Under the pieces are notes generated by a model. It did not search any database. It worked only from the letters and a program-made list of their open reading frames with translations, and was not told where the DNA came from. Both the position numbers and the translations under genes were made by a program. 64,000 nt of DNA from Diphasiastrum complanatum (lineage: Eukaryota; Streptophyta; Lycopodiopsida; Lycopodiales; Lycopodiaceae): positions 17,887,779 to 17,951,778 of the forward strand of contig CM055108.1 of assembly GCA_029204225.1 (NCBI GenBank), in the 5' to 3' direction. This document shows, piece after piece, positions 57,901-64,000 of the stretch (positions within the stretch are counted from its first letter, which is position 1; every line of letters begins with the position of its first letter).

Positions 57901-59110
57901 TTCACTTCTATGTGCCAACTCTTCATGTGTTGTCTCGAAGAAAAGAAACAGCAAGGCTGATGTGTTGGGAGTGAATAGCTACTCGATTCTTTACAACTGT
58001 GTATCATGTATGATTACAACTAAATGCTATGTTTGTTTCTGACATTCAGCTGCTTTTATTAGCTAAATAGATTTTTCTTGCAGGACAGTTTCTCATAAAG
58101 AAGCTATGACATTGTCAAACTGAATTATGCTAGATATTTGCAAAATTAAATCTTGAGAAATGCCAGTTGACAAATCTTCTACCAAAGGTGTGAAATATCA
58201 TCCATCACAAGGTACTATATTATCTAATTTTTAAATTAGAAATTGAAAAATTAACAAGAACCCATATAGAAGCACATGATAAATGGTTATGAATCAACCA
58301 ACAATATTGATGAAAGTTAACTTATTCACTTTTTCGATTGATCAAATCTACATATAAACAAACAACATGAATGAAAATAACTTTGTTCACTCTTTTATCG
58401 TATACTCCAGGCATAATATCCCCAATATGATAATTCAAAAAATCATCATCTCTGAGGAATCACACTATCCCTTGGTCACCATGTGAGATTCACAACTATT
58501 GCCATGCAGGCCCTGTAGGGTGCTGTAGAGGATTAGCTGGTCCAATTTTTAAAGGACACGTTTATTCTGGATGTGCATGGCAAGCATTTTACCATCATGC
58601 CCAAGAATTTCATGCTTCTTAAATATCTCAGAGAGCGTTATTCTAAGCTTCATGTTGATAATGCTAGTACCTCCTGAGATCTACCATTGGACATAATTGA
58701 TCTACCCCCAACCTTCAGGAGGAAAAGAAAGCAACAACAGCCTATCAAATCAGGTGCTCGGAAGCAAGCTACTTGTGCCCCTCCCAGAGTTTTTGCTAAG
58801 AATCCCAAGCTTGCTCTGACCGGTGACCACCAATTCAGATTCTTCTAACACTAAGTCAGATTTCCCATCCATTCTCCTTCTCAGAAGGCTTCTTCTCCTA
58901 AATAGGAGATAAAGAAACTAGAACAAATAGTGGCAAATCTGTAGATATTGTTTCTAAAGCTGTAGAAACTTCTACACAGTCTTTTTGTTCAGATACCATA
59001 TGACTCTAGCCAGATTTGTTTTTTGGCCTTAAGGGATGGACAGCCAAGACTATATCCAAAGAGTGTGACGTATATAAGTAGAAAGATAGAACAACAAACT
59101 CTAACTAAGA

Positions 59111-59552
59111 TCAGCAAAACATTGTCTTGCAGGTCATCTAAAAGGATCCCTAAGATCAGCAAAACATTGTCTTGCAGGCCATCTAAAAGGATCCTTATCT
59201 ACTGAGTTTTCCCTTGAAGAAGCTCATGAACTCACTAATCAGAAGCAAAATGAGGACCCCTGTAAGAGCCTTTAATAGTCTTAGACATAAATCAGGGTTT
59301 GTTGCCTTTAGGTCATAGAATTGAATCCTTTATCAATTAATGCATTTTAGGTCAATCAGCAAAACATTGTCTTGCGGGCCATCTAAAAGGATCCCTATCT
59401 ACTGAGTTTTCCCTTGAAGAAGCTCATGAACTCACTAATCAGAAGCAAAATGGGGACCCCTGTAAGAGCCTTTAATAGTCTTAGACATAAATCAGGGTTT
59501 GTTGCCTTTAGGTCATAGAATTGAATCCATTATCAATTAATGCATTTTATGT
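59111..59552 (+). repeat. Nested tandem duplication (45 bp and 200 bp units)
   Basis: TCAGCAAAACATTGTCTTGC starts units at 59111, 59156 and 59356. The first unit is 45 bp; the second and third are 200 bp and nearly identical, including CTACTGAGTTTTCCCTTGAA and AAATCAGGGTTTGTTGCC. Confidence 0.92.
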
Positions 59553-59937
59553 AATCAATGAGCAGCATGAGCATGTTCCTATATAGGAATGTGGAGAACA
59601 CAAACTTTGCAGAGAAAATGGGAACAGGAACAAAAATTCCACATCATCATAGTAAACTATAATAAAAGTATATTCATAGACTTAAGAACTTGAAATTTGT
59701 AATTATTTTTGAGATGTCAACAATTTTGAATCTAGGAGAAGTTATGGGCTTCAGTTAATCGGCTGCTAGTCAGTTTGCACGGATAGTATGTGAAATTTTT
59801 TAACAGAGGAGGCCTAACTTTAGAGTGTCTCATTTTGTTCTTCACAAGTTGCTACATATGTTAGTTGCAGATAAATAGACCAGGATTGGATGCTGCAATT
59901 TTATGACATTTAGCTTTGAGGAATGTTGTGAATGCAG

Positions 59938-60061
59938 GTACTACAAGATCATCTGTTCAATTCAGGAATATTCGGATATTTCCTTGAAACTTCAAGAGGC
60001 AGGTATCCCTGTCGATTTGGATAGCTCAGGCTTGGAGCTTATCCCCCTGGCAGCAATCGAG
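59938..60061 (+). CDS. YebC/TACO1-like protein, exon 5
   Basis: 124 nt, completing Glu253 and encoding residues 254-294. It follows GAATGCAG and ends before GTATCT. It reads YYKIICS, then a LKLQEAGIPVD helix and LELIPLAAIE. This matches the third YebC domain, where bacterial proteins have a VKEALEEAG type helix followed by a P...V strand. Phase is 0 at the 3' end, so it joins exon 6 cleanly. Confidence 0.92.
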
Positions 60062-60289
60062 GTATCTTTCATTACGCTACATATTCTGTTGTTTGAACAT
60101 TCTCTTTCCAAAGCCGTTTGCCTCATTTTCTAGCATCTAACTTGAGTTGACATGTCTACAAGTTTTATCTTCGTGAGCACAGTTAGCTGCCTATAGATGT
60201 GGCATCTCTTATCTGGTTGTTCCTTCAAAGCCATGGAGAGAGGAAATGTTTGAATGTGTTGGGTTAATGTTCATTGTTAATTGTACTTT

Positions 60290-60577
60290 AAAGGAGAGAA
60301 ATTAGAATAGGAGTTAGGAGAAGTTAGAACTTAGGTGTTAGTAGTATTAGCCACTACTATTAGGTAAATGAAGGAGAGAGGCTAGAGCTAGGAGTTAGGA
60401 GAGAGAATAGGAAAATGAGGTGTGTGTGTGTGTGAATTTAGGCAAGATGTGTGTGTGTGTGTGTGAAATTGTGAATTTAGTTTTAGGTTGTAGAGTTGTT
60501 AGGAGTGTTAGAGTTTAGTTATAGGTAATAAAGGTGAGAGGAGTGTTAAGTGTTAGGAGAGTTAGGAGTTACGAGTC
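60290..60577 (+). repeat. C-poor GT/AG-rich tract with (GT)n
   Basis: About 290 bp with very few C. Repeated words are GTTAGGAG, GAGTTAGGAG and TTTAGTTATAG, with (GT)n at 60421-60434 and 60450-60464. It ends just before the hAT remnant. Confidence 0.8.
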
Positions 60578-61940
60578 ATGGGGAGAACTAGAGATTCTGT
60601 ATGGGCTCATGCCACAGTTGCTTCGGCATATGTAATCTCGGGCACAAAACGATGGACGTGCAATTATTGCCGTGTGAGCTACAAAGGTGGTCCAATGCGT
60701 ATTCAAGATCGGACCATGCCACAAGCGCCTCCAGGTCTCTCGAGCATGATTGCGAAACCAGGAAGTATTCAAAGAGAGGGGATCATTCCTCTGACTATCT
60801 CTGCAAGTGAGCATCATGTACTTGTGACCTGATTCTTAAAACTTTTGCTTTTGAATTTTGAATTTTGCAATGTGCATGATGAATTTGCATTGTCACTTGC
60901 AGTGATTAAATGTTTTTCGATTTCTTTTGTTGCAGTGGGATTAGCTGCTAGACATCATACATCCACCTCAGGTTAGGGTGAGACAAAGACAAAGGCCGGC
61001 ACATCTACACCACATATAGATGTAGCTGGCCCCTCTACTTCTAGAGCCTCACACAGAGGTGTTGTTGTGTTGTTACTGGTAGAGAATATTATGTGCAATC
61101 ATCTCGAGGTGACAAGAATAGGGCAGATGTGGCTATCAGAAGACTCTTCTACCGTTGTGACCTCTCCTTCTATCTAGCAAAGACTCCTACTTGGGGGGAT
61201 ATGGTAGAGAGTGTTGTCGTGATAGGGGCCCAATACCGTGGACCTAGCATGGAGTCCCTACGCACCACACATTTGATGAGGGAGGTGCAGGATGTATCTA
61301 AAGAACTGAAGCCCGTTCGTGGATCATGGAAACAATTCGGGTGCACCATCACGATTGATGGTTAGAGTGACAACATAAGGCGACATATCATTAAGATTCT
61401 AGTGTCTTCTTGTGTGGGCACCATCTTCTTGAGAGCCATCGACACATCGACACCTGGCATGATTGTTTCAGGTGAGTAACAAATCCATGACATGTGATAG
61501 ATTTCAATGCTAATTGCTCATTGCTAATGAGAATTCTAATCACTTTGATGCTCGTGAGTCGTTGCTCAAGAGTCAAATTACAATGCTAAATGAGAATTTA
61601 GGGTTTTAAACATGTTACATGGTACATAATGAGATCTGATGCTTATTGCTCATTGCAATTTGTTATAGGTGAGTACATCTACTCACACATCATGCAAGCA
61701 ATTGAGGAGGGGGGGCCTCAAAATGTCATGTAAGTCATTAATGACAATGCCGCAAGTTGCAAAGCCATGGGGGACTTGGTGATGGAGACTCATACATATG
61801 ACATGTCTTGCTTTTGACTAGCTCTTCCTTAGGTGAAAAAGGTCCTTGGTACTGCATTGTTTTTGGTGAGGTTTGTCACCAAGAAGCCAAAGGTCGTAAC
61901 TATAGAGGGTTCAAAAAATTGGAGATCTTGCTCCCATGAG
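60578..61940 (+). pseudogene. hAT-type transposase remnant (BED finger + DUF659)
   Basis: ATG at 60578 opens a BED-finger-like segment (WAHATV ... WTCNYCRVSYKGGPMRI). A GCAAGTGAGC donor (60803-60812) and TTTTGTTGCAG acceptor (60935) suggest a transposase intron. DUF659 follows from 61105: ADVAIRRLFYRCDLSFYLAKTPT, YRGPSMESLRTTHLM, VRGSWKQFGCTITIDG, then SSCVGTIFLRAIDTS. A second intron may span 61472-61669 (CAG|GTGAGT ... TTATAG). VINDNAASCKAMGDLVMET (61735-61790) is the DDE-region end. Stops at 61363 and elsewhere kill it; the hAT dimerisation domain and clear terminal repeats were not found. It lies in intron 5. Confidence 0.78.
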
Positions 61941-63174
61941 GTTTGAACTTTGAATCTTGATTCTTGATGATCTCATTGTGGGTTTGGAGTTAGGGTTTAG
62001 AAATTAGCAGCTAGCTTGAGCCTCATCTGGATGTCAATTCTTACTTTGAAGTTTGAAGTTTGAACTTTGTCGCATTGATGATTGATGATTGCTCAAACTT
62101 TGTAAATTGTGCAATGTGTTTAGGTTTGCATTCACATTTATAGTCTGGAGCAGCTCCTAAAGGTACACCACACCACACCCTCAAATAGATGGTTGGTTCG
62201 AACCCATGGGTATAGTGGAGTGGATCGATTGAGTCTCAATCTAGGAGATTTGGGACCATCGGCTTCTCTTCAGCCTTTTGGGACAAGGGAAGATCGATCG
62301 TTGTTGGATTGCGGCTGCTTCACACCGTTCTATGACTTATAGATAGAGAGGGGTCCACCGTGGGCCTTGTCTATGAGTCTATGGATAGGTTGAGTGAGCA
62401 GCTTGATCATCACTGAGTTGAATGTACTTAGCTTACTGCTTAGTACTCAGAAGTTAGTAATTACTACCTGCTGGTGTGTGATCATTGATGGACGTATCAT
62501 TTTTGGTTATAAGTCTTGACTCTTCAATTGATGACGATATATCATGCCACATGGACAAATCATAAATTACAATATTCATTGTTTGGATTATGGAATGCAA
62601 ATAACAAGTTTGAATTGTGTCTACTGTCCATTCAACATTGTCATGTGCACTCGGGGAATCATGATTCTAATATCTATGAGCACTAATGTAGTTTCAATGC
62701 TCAGACTTCAGCTTTGTACAAGCAACAATGAACTTTTAAATGCATGTATTCAATAGCAATCTAGTATTTATAAGATTTTAGAGACATTGTAGACGTAGAT
62801 ATTACTTGACATTGTTTTCTGGGATTACTTTAAAAAAATGCAAATCTTTTTTTTTTGCCGATTCTTTCTGATTCTTTCGGGAGGGGCCTGGTTTGGAACC
62901 ACGATTCATGCGAATTCTGAATCGGGTGGAAACAGTATTCCAGTGGTGGATTTTCTATCTTTGTGACAATGATATATTGCAATCAAGTCTTTCCTGCCAT
63001 TTCTACAATATGCTCCTGTTGACCCCCAGCTTTCTTTCTGATCCATGTACAAAAAATGCTTTGTATCTGATATGTTGTAAACTAAAATGTTTTAACTTTG
63101 GATGTGAAAATTTAGGTTTAAACTAATACGACGGGAGCTCGCTAGGTTTTTATGTTTCCTTTTATCTTTTTCAG
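61941..63174 (+). other. Rest of intron 5, no firm feature
   Basis: A/T-rich sequence with possible hAT debris. Near 62850-62940 GATTCTTTCTGATTCTTTCGGGAGGGGCC and ATTCTGAATCGGG (partial palindrome) might be a decayed transposon end. The exon 6 acceptor closes the intron. Confidence 0.4.
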
Positions 63175-63267
63175 CCAGATGATGAGGCAGTGGAGTTAAA
63201 TAAAGAGCTTATAGAGAAGTTACTTGAGGTGGAGGATGTTGATGCTGTGTATTCCAATCAAAAGTAG
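63175..63267 (+). CDS. YebC/TACO1-like protein, exon 6 and stop
   Basis: 93 nt encoding residues 295-324 and TAG. The acceptor is TTTTTCAG after a T-rich tract. It reads PDDEAVELNKELIEKLLEVE, then DVDAVYSNQK, the standard YebC C-terminus (LID.LE..DDVQ.VY.N in bacteria). The 3' UTR follows. An AATAAA at 63518-63523, 251 nt after the stop, is a reasonable poly(A) signal. Confidence 0.93.
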   Translation, partial: PDDEAVELNKELIEKLLEVEDVDAVYSNQK

Positions 63268-64000
63268 CTCAAGAGATTCAAGCCAGTTATATCCTTCTGC
63301 TACCTGGATGGAAGATGGCTTTGCTAAAATTTTCAGGAACTTCTGTGTACGTCATGAACGTTGCGTGCTTTTCCAGCTGCCAATTTTGCAGCAAGCTCCT
63401 GCATGTGATGTATATGCGACTTTGTACTACTTTTAAGATAATTTTTTCAATCTGCTGCACCTCACCGCAATTCAGCACTCCTTTCAATTATATACCTGCC
63501 TTTAGTGAGCAGTATGAAATAAAAGTATAACAGAACCATGCGAGCCTACTATTAAATTTTGGTTTACAGATTTACTTCTTCTTTAGCCATACAAATCCTC
63601 CTGACTAACCCATATTCTCCTTTATTTTGTAGATTCAGCTTCTGTAAGAAAAAGAAATAATTATTTATGTTTTTGAAAAGGTGACTTCTCCTATGCATCA
63701 TGGAGGAGTCTTAAGATCTTTACAAATCACAGGAAGTACTGGGATGTGTCTCATTCCTGTTACTTGATTATTTGCTAATTACTTGTTAATTCATTTTGAA
63801 AATTTGACAAGCTTGCTTAATGCAATCATGTGCTTTCTGCCACACTTGCCGCCATGTTCTAAACTTAAAAATTATATTGCGTGGCTGCTTTCTCTGATGC
63901 AGGCTAGTTTCAAGAATCTGAGCCTGCATTCATATTGGTGTTTCTATTTATTGAAACTTTGGATGAATTTACGTGCACTCAAGGTTTTTTAAAATCATGT
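63268..64000 (+). other. 3' UTR and downstream flank
   Basis: A/T-rich sequence after the stop codon. The AATAAA at 63518 is the best poly(A) signal candidate. Nothing else recognisable reaches the window end; several short open frames here have no family features. Confidence 0.45.

Larger units (their letters stand above)
57430..59937 (+). other. Intron 4
   Basis: 2.5 kb. It holds two tandem duplications listed separately and a coding-like patch at 58560-58860 (DLPLDIIDLPPTFRRKRKQQ) of unknown origin with stops on both sides. No transposon ends were seen. Confidence 0.5.

Overview
The window is nuclear DNA from a plant. One ordinary-looking organelle-type gene, a YebC/TACO1-family (DUF28) protein, can be followed through six exons from the start codon at 502 to the stop at 63267. 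The spliced coding sequence is only 975 nt (324 residues). The rest of the 62.8 kb locus is five introns of about 11.1, 22.1, 23.0, 2.5 and 3.1 kb, almost all built from transposable elements. The plant-type YebC sequence, L1-like LINEs, copia and chromodomain gypsy elements with the TGGTATCAGAGC primer site, and a BED/DUF659 hAT element all indicate a land plant. The giant repeat-filled introns suggest a large-genome lineage (fern, lycophyte or gymnosperm). I cannot narrow it further by eye.

Layout. 1-501: upstream region with a tandem repeat. 502-768: exon 1. Intron 1 (769-11848): a head-to-tail cluster of LINE copies with (TC)n tails (2001-6580), then a non-autonomous LTR element (7022-10523). 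11849-11910: exon 2. Intron 2 (11911-34011): a decayed gypsy 5' part (12290-14280), LINE pieces and microsatellites (14811-17700), a complete short chromodomain gypsy element with unusual ends (17928-21237), a minus-strand array of four LINEs including one with both ORFs open (21455-29130), and more LINE debris (29660-31390). 34012-34168: exon 3. Intron 3 (34169-57157): LINE tails, a truncated chromovirus, a minus-strand gypsy split by a gypsy insertion whose two LTRs point in opposite directions (38056-41736), two copia pieces (42366-47072), a chromodomain fragment, and a second gypsy (48700-56130) split by a second copy of the non-autonomous LTR element. 57158-57429: exon 4. 59938-60061: exon 5. 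Intron 5 holds hAT transposase remnants. 63175-63267: exon 6.

The main biological story is the LINE family. Its copies end in a short RNA hairpin whose stem is kept by paired base changes, followed by a conserved AAAGACATTAATAAAG block and a (TTTC)n(TC)n tail. New copies repeatedly start exactly at the (TC)n tail of an older copy, which suggests a family that makes its own microsatellite landing sites. Two copies kept ORF1 but lost ORF2. The LTR elements add two further points of interest: a gypsy family with AGTTA...TAACT ends proven by a 5-bp target duplication, and an integrated gypsy molecule with two 3' ends.

No tRNA, rRNA, CRISPR or second host gene was recognised. All alignments were done by eye; no database was searched.
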